In this document: positions 8,539 through 16,906 of the stretch, one piece after another | How the letters are laid out: each line of letters begins with the position of its first letter | Position numbering within the stretch: the stretch's first letter is position 1 | Assembly: GCF_040813715.1 (NCBI RefSeq) | Contig: NZ_JBFOCH010000003.1 | Direction: 5' to 3' (one strand) | Length of the DNA: 64,000 bases | DNA from: Mesorhizobium_K marinum | Lineage (GTDB): Bacteria; Pseudomonadota; Alphaproteobacteria; Rhizobiales; Rhizobiaceae | Translations under genes and position numbers: made by a program | Notes under the pieces: model-generated | Told to the model about the DNA's origin: nothing | Database searches by the model: none | Seen by the model: the letters and a program-made list of their open reading frames with translations, nothing else

Positions 8539-9633
8539 ATGCCCTACGATCAGAAGAAAGTCGTTGAAGCCCTGCGCGCCTTCGAGCGCGGCGAGATCGT
8601 CGTCGTCATGGACGATGACGGGCGGGAGAACGAGGGCGACCTGATCGTCGCCGCGGTTCACTGCACGCCCGAGAAGATGGCGTTCATCGTGCGCCACACG
8701 TCGGGCATCGTCTGCACGCCGATGACGCGAGAGGATGCGCGGCGGCTCAATCTCGGTCCGATGGTCGCCGACAACGATTCCGCGCACACCACGGCCTTCA
8801 CCGTCAGCGTGGACTTCAAGCACGGCACGACCACCGGCATCTCCGCCGAGGATCGGACGCTCACCGTCCGCAACCTCGCAAACGGCAATGTCGGGGCGTC
8901 CGACTTCACGCGGCCGGGCCATATCTTCCCGCTGATCGCGCGCGAGGGCGGAGTGCTGATGCGTTCGGGCCATACCGAGGCCGCCGTCGACCTCTGCAAG
9001 CTGGCGAACCTGCCTTCGGTCGGCGTGATCTGCGAACTCGTCAACGACGACGGCACCGTCATGCGCGGGCCGCAGGTGACCGGCTTCGCCGAGAAGAACG
9101 GCCTGAAGCAGGTTTCGGTCGCCGATCTCATCGCCTACCGCCAGCGGCAGGAAACACTGATCGAGCGCGTCGAGACCTTCGACCTGGACACGCCGGGCGG
9201 CAAGGCCAAGGCCTTCGCCTACACCTTGCCCTGGGATCCCATGCAGCATCTGGCCGTCGTGTTCGGAGACATCCGCGACGGCGAGGAAGTTCCCGTCCGC
9301 CTGCATCCGGAAGAGGTGGTGCGCGACGTGTTCGGAGCGAGCCACCGCCTCGACGCGATCATGAAGACCATGGGCGAGAACAGGCGCGGCGTCATCGTCT
9401 ATCTGCGCGAAGGGTCGGTCGGCGTCGGCCACCGCGACCGCAGCCGGCCGGGGCAGGGCGAAGGCCACGACGAGGCCCGCCGCCGCGAGAGCGAATGGCG
9501 CGAGATCGGGCTGGGCGCCCAGATTCTCAAGGACCTCGGCATTGGCTCGATCCGGTTGCTCACGTCGCGCGAGCGCCACTATGTCGGCCTGGAAGGGTTC
9601 GGCATCAGGATCGCGGCTACCGAGATCATCTGA
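8539..9633 (+). CDS. ribB: 3,4-dihydroxy-2-butanone-4-phosphate synthase with degenerate GTP cyclohydrolase II domain
   Basis: The N-terminal ~205 residues form an intact DHBP synthase, which makes the four-carbon unit of riboflavin from ribulose-5-phosphate. DDDGRENEGDL (about residue 27) holds the metal ligands and HTEAAVDLCKLA the catalytic loop. The C-terminal ~155 residues align with GTP cyclohydrolase II, but the three zinc cysteines are absent: RLHPEE stands where RVHSEC belongs, and there is no CDCG. I infer that only the DHBP activity remains and another gene supplies cyclohydrolase II. The length, 364 residues, is normal for two-domain RibBA proteins. A strong terminator follows. 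Confidence 0.93.
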   Translation: MPYDQKKVVEALRAFERGEIVVVMDDDGRENEGDLIVAAVHCTPEKMAFIVRHTSGIVCTPMTREDARRLNLGPMVADNDSAHTTAFTVSVDFKHGTTTGISAEDRTLTVRNLANGNVGASDFTRPGHIFPLIAREGGVLMRSGHTEAAVDLCKLANLPSVGVICELVNDDGTVMRGPQVTGFAEKNGLKQVSVADLIAYRQRQETLIERVETFDLDTPGGKAKAFAYTLPWDPMQHLAVVFGDIRDGEEVPVRLHPEEVVRDVFGASHRLDAIMKTMGENRRGVIVYLREGSVGVGHRDRSRPGQGEGHDEARRRESEWREIGLGAQILKDLGIGSIRLLTSRERHYVGLEGFGIRIAATEII

Positions 9634-9640
9634 CATAGAG

Positions 9641-9670
9641 AGCCCCGGCTACGCGCCGGGGCTTTTTTCT
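9641..9670 (+). terminator. Rho-independent terminator after ribB
   Basis: AGCCCCGGC and GCCGGGGCT form a perfect 9-bp stem with a 5-base loop, followed directly by six T residues. It lies 8 bp after the ribB stop. Because it sits between convergent genes it may also help end the MFS transcript from the other side, but the A-tract on that strand is weak. Confidence 0.9.
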
Positions 9671-9677
9671 TGTGCCC

Positions 9678-10901
9678 TTACTCGGCGGGCTGGTGGGCCG
9701 GCGCCGGCATCGGCGCCTCGCGGTCCGCGCCGAGCGTCTTCTGCCCGAGCAGGACGGTCAGCAGGGCGATCGCGCCGGAAACGACCGACACCCAGAAGCC
9801 GTTCTGCGCACCGAACGTATCGACGACCCAGCCGGTGGCGAATGCGCCGAACGCCATGCCGATGCCGATGCCGGTCATCACCCAGGTCACGCCTTCCGTC
9901 AGCATGGTTTCCGGCACGCGCCGCTCGATCAGCCCGAAGGCGGTGATGAAGGTCGGCGAGATAGCCAGGCCGCTGACGAACACAGCGAACGCGAGCAACG
10001 GCACCGTGTCGGCGAACAGCAGGGGCACCGTCGTGACCATGATGATGCCGACGGCGACGAGCAACTGGCGTTGCAGCGGCGTCTTCAGCGCGAGCGCGCC
10101 GAGGATCAGTCCGACGAAGAAGGAGCCGGCGGCATAGACGCCGATGACGAGGCTGGCGGCGCCCGGCTGTCCAAGTTCCTTGGTTATGGCGACGGAACTC
10201 ACCTCGGCCGCCGAGAAGATCGCGCCGATGAAGATCAGGGCGAAGGTGATGATCTGCACCGCCGGCAATCTGATCGCCGAGCCGGTACTCGCCGTGGCCG
10301 CGGTGAGCCGAACGACCGGTTCGGTCGACCGCTGCGCGAGGAAAGCGGTCGTTCCCACCGCCAGGAACAGCGTGCTGACCAGCATGCCGGCTTCGGGGAA
10401 GAGGGCGACGGCGAGGCCGACCGAAAGCGATGCGCCCGCAATGTACATCATCTCGTCGGCCGCCGATTCGAAGGCGAAGGCGGTGTTCAATTGGGGCGTG
10501 TTGCGGAAGATCTCGGTCCAGCGCGCGCGGATCATCGCCGGCATGGAGGGCATCGCCGCCGCGAGGAAGGCGGAGACGAACAGCGTCCAGACGGGCCAGC
10601 CGCGGTTCGAAGCGGCGATCAGCGCCAGGAAAGCGACGGCGGATAGCGCCGCGGCGGGCGCCACCACCGCCGACTGGCCGAACCGGTCGACCATGCGGGA
10701 GATGTGCGGGGCGGCGAGAGCGTTCGCCAGGGCGAATGTGGCGCCAACGGCGCCGGCGAGCCAGTACTCGCCATGCGTCTGCGACAGCATGGCGACGATG
10801 CCGATCGGCGCCATGGCAACCGGCAGCCGGGCCACGAATCCGGCTGCGGCGAAGCCTTTCGTGCCCCTGGCCCTGAATATTTCGGCATAGGGATTGGACA
10901 T
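9678..10901 (-). CDS. Major facilitator superfamily transporter
   Basis: A 407-residue protein with about 12 hydrophobic helices and the cytoplasmic loop after helix 2 (ISRMVDRFG) where MFS proteins carry their conserved acidic/basic motif. The substrate cannot be read from sequence. The arrangement, with a divergent TetR regulator and shared operators, is typical of a drug or small-molecule exporter. I chose the ATG at 10901 (MSNPYAEIF). A longer frame reaching 11189 would run through the operators and into the regulator gene, so it is not real. Confidence 0.88.
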   Translation of the reverse strand: MSNPYAEIFRARGTKGFAAAGFVARLPVAMAPIGIVAMLSQTHGEYWLAGAVGATFALANALAAPHISRMVDRFGQSAVVAPAAALSAVAFLALIAASNRGWPVWTLFVSAFLAAAMPSMPAMIRARWTEIFRNTPQLNTAFAFESAADEMMYIAGASLSVGLAVALFPEAGMLVSTLFLAVGTTAFLAQRSTEPVVRLTAATASTGSAIRLPAVQIITFALIFIGAIFSAAEVSSVAITKELGQPGAASLVIGVYAAGSFFVGLILGALALKTPLQRQLLVAVGIIMVTTVPLLFADTVPLLAFAVFVSGLAISPTFITAFGLIERRVPETMLTEGVTWVMTGIGIGMAFGAFATGWVVDTFGAQNGFWVSVVSGAIALLTVLLGQKTLGADREAPMPAPAHQPAE

Positions 10902-10937
10902 TGGATCAACTCCTCGATATTCCGCTTCCGACGACTT

Positions 10938-11007
10938 ACATACGGAGCGTATGTTGAGGCAGGTAAGTTCATACGTTGCGTATGTCAATTGGCATACGCG
11001 ACGTATG
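10938..11007. promoter_or_regulatory. Triple palindromic operator between MFS and TetR genes
   Basis: Three copies of CATACG-N3-CGTATG occur in 70 bp: 10939-10953 (spacer GAG, arms extended by a further matching base pair), 10970-10984 (spacer TTG) and 10993-11007 (spacer CGA). Their centres are 31 and 23 bp apart. One end is 37 bp from the MFS start and the other 26 bp from the TetR start. Palindromes of this size are typical TetR binding sites, so I infer autorepression plus repression of the transporter. Confidence 0.85.
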
Positions 11008-11033
11008 TCGATTGGTGCAGACGGGAGCCGGAC

Positions 11034-11639
11034 ATGGCGCACAGACCGCGCGGCGACATGATCGCCGAGACCAGGAGCAAGCTGATCGCAGCCGCCCGCA
11101 AGGCGTTCGGAGCGGTCGGCTACGCCCAGGCTTCCATGGACGACTTCACCGCAGAGGCCGGCCTGACGCGGGGCGCGCTCTACCATCATTTCGGCGGCAA
11201 GAAGGGCCTCTTGGAGGCCGTCATCGCCCAGCTCGACCGCGAGATGTCGGAGCGGCTGAACGAGATTTCACGCAGGGCCGACAATCCGTGGCAGGGCTTC
11301 GTGGACGAATGCACGGCCTATATCGAGATGGCGCTCGAACCGGAGATCCAGCGCATCGTGCACCGCGACGGCCCGGCCGTGCTTGGCGACCCCTTTCAAT
11401 GGGCCAACCAGGACGGCTGCATCGGCGCGCTGATCAGGAATCTGACGGCGTTGAAGAAGGCAGGCTTCGTGCGGCCGGACATCGAGCCGGACGCAGCTGC
11501 GCGCATGATCAACGGCGCGTCGGTGCAGGCGGCCTTGTGGATCGCCAATTCGGAGGATCCCGAGGCAGTTTCGGCGAAGGCGGTCGCCGCGTTCCGGTCA
11601 ATGCTCGAGGGTCTTCGCCCGGCCGAACGCGTCCAGTGA
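11034..11639 (+). CDS. TetR/AcrR family transcriptional regulator
   Basis: A 201-residue repressor. The N-terminal ~50 residues form the TetR helix-turn-helix (ARKAFGAVGYAQASMDDFTAEAGLTRGALYHHFGGKKGLLEAV) whose recognition helix ends in ALYHHFGGK. The remaining helical region is the ligand-binding and dimer domain. The ATG at 11034 gives MAHRPRGDM and leaves the three upstream palindromes free. A longer frame back to 10704 would cross the operators. It is divergent from the MFS gene and probably controls it. The inducer is unknown. Confidence 0.92.
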   Translation: MAHRPRGDMIAETRSKLIAAARKAFGAVGYAQASMDDFTAEAGLTRGALYHHFGGKKGLLEAVIAQLDREMSERLNEISRRADNPWQGFVDECTAYIEMALEPEIQRIVHRDGPAVLGDPFQWANQDGCIGALIRNLTALKKAGFVRPDIEPDAAARMINGASVQAALWIANSEDPEAVSAKAVAAFRSMLEGLRPAERVQ

Positions 11640-11696
11640 CGCTACGGTAGATTTGCCGCTAAGCTCCCGACCTCTGATTCGAACGAGGGGCCTGGA

Positions 11697-12671
11697 ATGT
11701 GGGACTTTGACATCGGCCGTACGATCGGCATCGTCGTGCGGACGTGGCCCTTCGTCGTCTTACGGATCGTCGTCTATTTCGGCATAACCGTGGCCTACGT
11801 CGTCTCGACCGGAGCCGGCGCAGGCATTGGCTACGGCGTCGGCCATGTCGGGGGCGAGGACGGGCCGCTCACCTTCGCCATGTGGGGCGGCATCTTCGGC
11901 TTCGGCCTGGTCTCGGTGCTGCTCTACTGGCTGCGCGAATACATCCTCTACATCGTCAAGGCCGGCCATATCGCGGTGATGGTCCACCTGATCGACGGGC
12001 GCGAGGTACCCGGCGGACAGGGGCAGATCGCCTACGCCCATTCCGTGGTGCGCGAGCGGTTCGCCGAAGCCAACGTGCTGTTCGTGCTGGACCAACTGGT
12101 CAAGGGCGTGCTGCGGGTCGTCACCGGGCTGCTCGGCGGCGTTGCCGCCTTCCTGCCGATTCCCGGGCTTGATGGGCTGATGAAGTTCGTCAACGCCGTC
12201 ATCCGGATGTCGCTCACCTATGTCGACGAGATCATCCTCGCCTACAACATCCGCACGGGCAGCACGGTGCCCTTCGAGACGGGAAGGCAGGGTGTCGTTC
12301 TCTACGCGCAGAACGCCCGCACCATGCTGAAGAACGCGGTCTGGCTGACAGTCATGACCTGGGTGCTCGGCGCCGTCGTCTTCGTCCTCACGCTCGCGCC
12401 GGCAGGTGCGATCCTCTATGCGATGCCGGGCGAACTCGCAGGCTGGGGCTTCGTCCTGGCCATCGTGTTCGCCTGGGCCTTCATTTCCGCCTTCGTCGAG
12501 CCCTTCGTGATTGCCGCCCTGATGCAGGTCTATTTCCGCGCCATCGAGGGGCAGCAGCCCGACCCGGCATGGGACATGCGGCTCGCCGACGCGTCGAAGC
12601 ACTTCCGCGAACTCAAGGAACGCGCGGTTTCCTCGGTCGGCGGTTCGCGCTGGGGTTCCGGGCCGGCATGA
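11697..12671 (+). CDS. Conserved multi-pass membrane protein of unknown function
   Basis: A 324-residue protein with about six to seven hydrophobic segments (around residues 14-50, 60-85, 135-165, 215-240, 250-285) joined by amphipathic loops such as REYILYIVKAGHIAVMVHLIDGREVPGG. I recognise no catalytic motif. The C-terminal ~40 residues are polar and probably cytosolic. It resembles uncharacterised alphaproteobacterial proteins. It sits alone between the TetR gene and the HDAC-like gene. Confidence 0.75.
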   Translation: MWDFDIGRTIGIVVRTWPFVVLRIVVYFGITVAYVVSTGAGAGIGYGVGHVGGEDGPLTFAMWGGIFGFGLVSVLLYWLREYILYIVKAGHIAVMVHLIDGREVPGGQGQIAYAHSVVRERFAEANVLFVLDQLVKGVLRVVTGLLGGVAAFLPIPGLDGLMKFVNAVIRMSLTYVDEIILAYNIRTGSTVPFETGRQGVVLYAQNARTMLKNAVWLTVMTWVLGAVVFVLTLAPAGAILYAMPGELAGWGFVLAIVFAWAFISAFVEPFVIAALMQVYFRAIEGQQPDPAWDMRLADASKHFRELKERAVSSVGGSRWGSGPA

Positions 12672-12759
12672 GCCGGCGCCGGGCGCCCTAAGCTGTGAAC
12701 ATCGGCCGCTGTCGCGTCGGCGGCGTGGAAAGCCAGGGCCGTCGCGCCTATATGGGGTC

Positions 12760-13791
12760 ATGGTCACCCGCCTGTATTCCCACTCCATCTATCTGGAGCA
12801 CCTGACGCCGCCGGGTCACCCGGAGCGGCCGGACCGCCTGCGCGCCATCGCGCGCATGCTGGACGACGAGAAGTTCCACGCGCTCGACCGGGTCGAGGCG
12901 CCGGAAGGCGATCCCGAGACGATCGTCTATGCGCATCCGAGGTCCTTCCTGGACAGCGTTCGCGCGCAGATACCCGAAACCGGCATCCACAGGGTCGATT
13001 CGGACACCGTCGTCAGCCCCAAGAGCTGGCAGGCGGCGCTGACGGCGATCGGCGCGGCCAACGCCGCCGTCGACGATGTCTTCGCGCGCCGCGCCGACAA
13101 CGTCTTCGTCGCCGCCCGTCCTCCCGGCCACCACGCCGAGAAGACGACGGCGATGGGCTTCTGCCTGTTCAACAATGCGGCTATCGCCGCGCGCCATGCT
13201 CAGAAGGCGCATGGGGCGGAACGCGTGGCCATCGTCGACTGGGACGTGCATCACGGCAACGGCACCCAGGACATCTTCTGGGACGATCCGAGCGTGCTCT
13301 TCTGCTCGACGCACCAGATGCCGCTCTATCCCGGCACGGGCGCCCTTTCGGAAACCGGCGCTGGCAACATCGTCAACGCGCCGCTGTCGCCCAACACCGG
13401 CAGCGAGGCCTTCCGCGAAGCCCTGGAGACGCGCGTGCTGCCGGCGATCGACCGCTTCGCGCCGGACCTGATCATCGTGTCCGCCGGCTTCGACGCCCAC
13501 CACCGCGATCCGCTCGCCGAGATCAACCTGACCGAGGACGATTTCGACTGGGCGACGGGACGACTGANGGACCTGATCATCGTGTCCGCCGGCTTCGACG
13601 CCCACCACCGCGATCCGCTCGCCGAGATCAATCTCACGGAGGACGATTTCGACTGGGCGACGGGACGGCTGATGGAAAGCGCTGGCCGTCACGCCAAGGG
13701 CAGGCTCGTCAGCCTGCTTGAGGGCGGTTACGATCTGCAGGGACTGGCTTTTTCGGTTGCGGCCCATGTCGGTCGCCTGATGAGGGGATGA
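12760..13791 (+). CDS. Histone deacetylase family protein
   Basis: A class II-type, zinc-dependent deacetylase of the HDAC/AcuC/acetylpolyamine amidohydrolase superfamily. Motifs run in order: RPPGHHAEKTTAMGFCLFN, VDWDVHHGNGTQDIF with two zinc ligands, and SAGFDAHHRDPLAE with the third. Bacterial members act on acetylated small molecules or proteins, and the substrate here is unknown. The frame contains an N at 13568 with 35 codons duplicated around it. Removing one copy leaves 308 residues, a normal size. The stop overlaps the xseB start as ATGA, so the two are cotranscribed. Confidence 0.9.
   Translation: MVTRLYSHSIYLEHLTPPGHPERPDRLRAIARMLDDEKFHALDRVEAPEGDPETIVYAHPRSFLDSVRAQIPETGIHRVDSDTVVSPKSWQAALTAIGAANAAVDDVFARRADNVFVAARPPGHHAEKTTAMGFCLFNNAAIAARHAQKAHGAERVAIVDWDVHHGNGTQDIFWDDPSVLFCSTHQMPLYPGTGALSETGAGNIVNAPLSPNTGSEAFREALETRVLPAIDRFAPDLIIVSAGFDAHHRDPLAEINLTEDDFDWATGRLXDLIIVSAGFDAHHRDPLAEINLTEDDFDWATGRLMESAGRHAKGRLVSLLEGGYDLQGLAFSVAAHVGRLMRG
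13465..13672. repeat. Unmerged contig overlap around N at 13568
   Basis: Bases 13465-13567 recur at 13570-13672 with a few synonymous changes. The offset of 105 bp keeps the reading frame, so the HDAC-like protein appears 35 residues too long and repeats the SAGFDAHHRDPL zinc-binding motif. Two copies of one active-site strand cannot both fold, which supports an assembly artefact. Confidence 0.9.
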
Positions 13792-14045
13792 ACATGTCGA
13801 GCGAGGCGAATCAGGACATCGGGGCGATGAGCTTCGAGCAGGCGCTGGCAGCGCTCGAGAAGATCGTCGACGACCTCGAGCGGGGCGACGTGCCGCTCGA
13901 CCAGTCGATCCGCATCTATGAGCGCGGCGAGGCGCTGAAGGCGCATTGCGACGGCCTGCTCAAGGCCGCCGAGGACAAGGTGGAGAAGATTCGCCTGTCG
14001 CGCGACGGCAAGCCGGCCGGCACGGAGCCGCTCGACGCCGAGTGA
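13788..14045 (+). CDS. xseB: Exodeoxyribonuclease VII small subunit
   Basis: XseB is the small helical subunit that binds in several copies to XseA to form exonuclease VII, which degrades single-stranded DNA. The 85-residue protein has the family core SFEQALAALEKIVDDLERGDVPLDQSIRIYERG followed by a second helix with LKAAEDKV. The ATG at 13788 overlaps the previous stop as ATGA. A second ATG at 13794 is also possible. In related genomes dxs usually follows directly, but here about 4.7 kb of other genes intervene. Confidence 0.94.
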   Translation: MNMSSEANQDIGAMSFEQALAALEKIVDDLERGDVPLDQSIRIYERGEALKAHCDGLLKAAEDKVEKIRLSRDGKPAGTEPLDAE

Positions 14046-14170
14046 TCCGGAGCGGGTGCCCCGCGCGCGGGCGCGCCCCGATAGCCGCGTTCAATCCGAC
14101 ATGATTGGTGATAACGTTTGTGGTGCTGCTCTCGGCGGCGCCCCATACGAAATTTTGAAGGAAATCAACT

Positions 14171-15729
14171 TTGTTTGCCTGTTCGCCCGTAGAAGAGCCG
14201 GAAGCGCCGGCAGTCGGCTGCATTTGCCATAGCCCCGCCTTTCTGCGCCTCAATGCGCTGGTCGAGCAGAAGTTCTCGCGCCGCGCATTTCTGACCGGCG
14301 CGGCTTCGATGGGCGCCGCCCTGCTGTGGCCGAAGGAGGCTTCGGCCGCGATTCCGGCGCCGTCCGGTCCGGTGGTGTTCACGAACATCAAGGTTTTCGA
14401 CGGCAAGNGGCCGCCCTGCTGTGGCCGAAGGACGCTTCGGCCGCGATTCCGGCGGCGCCGTCCGGCCCGGTGGTGTTCACCAACATCAAGGTTTTCGACG
14501 GCAAGTCAGGCCGCTTGTCGGAAGGCCAGCAGGTCATCGTCGAGGGCAACAAGATCAAGGCGATCGTGTCGTCAGGGGAGCCGGCTCCGAAAGGGGCCGA
14601 GATCATCGACGGTGGCGGCCGCACGCTGATGCCCGGCCTCATCGACGCCCATTGGCACGCCATGCTGGCGCCGCTGCCGATGCTCGACCTGATGACCGCC
14701 GACATCGGCTACGTCAACCTCGCGGCAGCGGCCGAAGCCGAGCGGACGCTGATGCGCGGCTTCACCAGCATCCGCGATCTGGCCGGCCCGTCCTTCGGCC
14801 TTAAGCGGGCGATCGACAGCGGCATCAACGCCGGTCCGCGCATCTGGCCGTCCGGCGCGATGATTTCGCAGAGCAGCGGCCATGGCGATTTCCGTTTTCC
14901 CTATGAAGTTCCGGCAGAGCCGAATGCGCCGCTCTCGCGCGGCGAGACGGCCGGCGCAGGCATGATCGCCGACGGCGTCGACGAGGTGCTCAAGCGGTCG
15001 CGCGAGCAACTGATGCTTGGCGCGAGCCAGCTGAAGCTCGCGGCGGGCGGCGGCGTCGCCTCCAGCTTCGACCCGATCGACGTCAGCCAGTACACCGAGG
15101 CCGAGTTCCGCGCCGCGGTGGAAAGCGCCGAGAACTGGGGCACCTACGTCACCGTCCACGCCTACACGCCGCGCGCCATCCAGACGGCCATCCGCGGCGG
15201 CGTCCGCTGCATCGACCACGGCCAGCTGATGGACGAGGAGACGGCGAAGATCATGGCCGACAAGGGCGTGTGGTTCTCGAGCCAAGCGTTCATCAAGAAC
15301 GAATTCTCGAACAGCTATCCGCCGGGATCGGCCAACGAAGCCAAGCAGCAGGTCATGTACGCCGGCACCGATACGGCCTACGGTCTGGCCAGGCAGTACG
15401 GACTGAAGACCGCCTGGGGCACCGACATCCTGTTCAATCCGGCGATGACCAAGAACCAGGGCGCGATCCTGACGACCATGACCCGCTGGTATTCGAACGA
15501 CGAGATCCTGCTCATGGCGACAGGAACCAATGCCGAACTGCTGGCGATGTCCGGCCCGCGCAATCCGTATCCGGGCAAGATCGGGGTGATCGAGGCTGGC
15601 GCCTACGCCGACCTTCTGCTGGTCGACGGCGATCCGATCGCCGACATAAAACTGCTTGCCGATCCCGAGACGAACTTGAAAATCATCATGAAGGACGGTC
15701 GGATCTACAAGGACACGGTGAGGGGATAG
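14171..15729 (+). CDS. Tat-exported amidohydrolase (imidazolonepropionase/prolidase-like)
   Basis: A metal-dependent amidohydrolase of the family that includes Xaa-Pro dipeptidases of the Sgx type and imidazolonepropionase. It shows DAHWHAM (metal site), a Lys in QLKLAAGGGV, VHAYTPRAI, DHGQLMDEE and the metal-site Asp in WGTDILFNP. The N-terminus has a twin-arginine signal, SRRAFLTGAASMGAALLWP, so it is exported folded. A TTG at 14171, 8 bp after GAAGGA, is the best start. An N at 14408 with a 95-bp duplicated overlap shifts the frame. Removing 95 bp gives one 487-residue protein. The substrate is unknown, and the outer-membrane protein gene 4 bp downstream is probably cotranscribed. Confidence 0.85.
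14315..14505. repeat. Unmerged contig overlap around N at 14408
   Basis: Bases 14315-14407 recur at 14410-14505. The right copy has one extra GCG codon and three or more substitutions. The 95-bp offset is not a multiple of three, so the amidohydrolase looks frameshifted as printed. The codon insertion and substitutions show that the two contig ends came from slightly different templates. Confidence 0.9.
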
Positions 15730-15733
15730 GGTG

Positions 15734-16552
15734 ATGGCTTCGAAGACACTGGGCGGGTGCGCGCTCGCCATTGGCATTCTCGCGTCTGGCATCGCGGCCG
15801 CGGCCGATCCGGAGGTTGCCGCGCCGCCGCTCGGCGCGTCGGACTGGGTTGTCCAGGTTACGCCCTACCTGTGGGCGTCCGGCATGAAAGGCGGCGTCTC
15901 GCCGTTCGAGCGCGCGCCGACGGCCCATGTCGACGTGCCTTTCTCGGAGGTCTGGGACAACCTGAATTTCGGCGGGTTCGCGAGCATCTGGGCTCGCCGC
16001 GACCGCTTCGTCTTCGCCGGCGATCTCATGTACGTCAACCTTTCCGCGGCCGAGGTCGTCGGGCCGTTGCCCGACCTTGCGCCCGAACTCGAACTGGGCG
16101 CCGAGCTGGACACGGTGCAGTTCTACGCGGCCGGTCTGGCGGGCTACCGTGTCGTCGACACCCCACAATTCAGCCTGGACGCGCTTGCCGGCGGGCGCTT
16201 CTGGTACGTCTCCAACGATCTCACGCTGCAGCTCCAGAATGTGGGCAGCCGCTCCTTCGAGCAGAGCTTCAGCTGGTTCGACCCGCTGATCGGCGCGCGC
16301 GCCTTCTACAACATCACCGACAAGCTGTCGGTGATGGGCCAGGCCGACATTGGCGGCTTCGGAGTCGGCTCCGACCTCACCTGGTCGTTGCTGGGAACCG
16401 TCAACTACGTGTTCGACGACCACTGGTCCGCCTCCGTCGGCTACAAGCACCTGTCGGTGGACTATGACGAGGACGGTCTCCTGTTCGATGTCGAGATGTC
16501 GGGGCCGGTCATCGGGGTAACCTACCGTTTCGGCGGGCCTGCCGGAGGTTGA
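15734..16552 (+). CDS. Outer membrane beta-barrel protein
   Basis: A 272-residue exported protein with a signal peptide ending near AAA-ADPEV (about residue 25) and alternating amphipathic strands to the C-terminus (SGPVIGVTYRFGGPAGG). The strand pattern WVVQVTPYLWASGMKG near the start is common in uncharacterised alphaproteobacterial barrels. I chose the ATG at 15734 over the adjacent GTG at 15731. It begins 4 bp after the amidohydrolase stop, which suggests a shared transcript and perhaps a role in uptake of, or access to, that enzyme's substrate. Confidence 0.8.
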   Translation: MASKTLGGCALAIGILASGIAAAADPEVAAPPLGASDWVVQVTPYLWASGMKGGVSPFERAPTAHVDVPFSEVWDNLNFGGFASIWARRDRFVFAGDLMYVNLSAAEVVGPLPDLAPELELGAELDTVQFYAAGLAGYRVVDTPQFSLDALAGGRFWYVSNDLTLQLQNVGSRSFEQSFSWFDPLIGARAFYNITDKLSVMGQADIGGFGVGSDLTWSLLGTVNYVFDDHWSASVGYKHLSVDYDEDGLLFDVEMSGPVIGVTYRFGGPAGG

Positions 16553-16605
16553 TCTCGGCCGGCCGCTCGCCCAGATAAGCTGGGACAGCTTTCCTGGAGG
16601 CCGGA

Positions 16606-16872
16606 ATGTGCCGTAACATCAGACAGCTTTTCAACTTCGAACCGCCGGCGACCGACGACGAGGTGCGCAACGCGGCCCTGCAGTTCGTGCGCAAGGTCAG
16701 CGGTTCGAGCAAGCCGTCCATGCGCAACGAAGCTGCCTTCAATCGCGCGGTCGATGCCATCGCAGCCAGCGTCCGCGACCTGATCGACAGCATGGAAACG
16801 ACGCAGCCCCCGAAAAATCGCGAGGAAGAGGCCGCCAAGGCCCGCGCGCGAACGCTGATCCGTTTCGCCTAG
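16606..16872 (+). CDS. DUF2277 family protein
   Basis: An 88-residue protein beginning MCRNIRQLFNFEPPATDDEV, the characteristic start of DUF2277. The rest is helical and highly charged. The function is unknown in all members I know of. Possible haem or metal binding through the N-terminal Cys is only a guess. It stands alone, with 53 bp before it, and converges on the HxlR gene. Confidence 0.9.
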   Translation: MCRNIRQLFNFEPPATDDEVRNAALQFVRKVSGSSKPSMRNEAAFNRAVDAIAASVRDLIDSMETTQPPKNREEEAAKARARTLIRFA

Positions 16873-16906
16873 GTTCTCTGCTGCTCGAACAATTTGCCGG
16901 AGTGGC

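Noticed and set aside
9678..11189. 503-residue version of the MFS transporter starting at 11189
   Set aside because: The extra N-terminus would run through the three operators and into the TetR coding sequence on the opposite strand. The start at 10901 begins exactly where transporter homology starts.
14171..15729. Amidohydrolase as a frameshifted pseudogene
   Set aside because: The shift coincides exactly with an N-flanked 95-bp duplication, and removing it restores a full-length protein with intact metal ligands.
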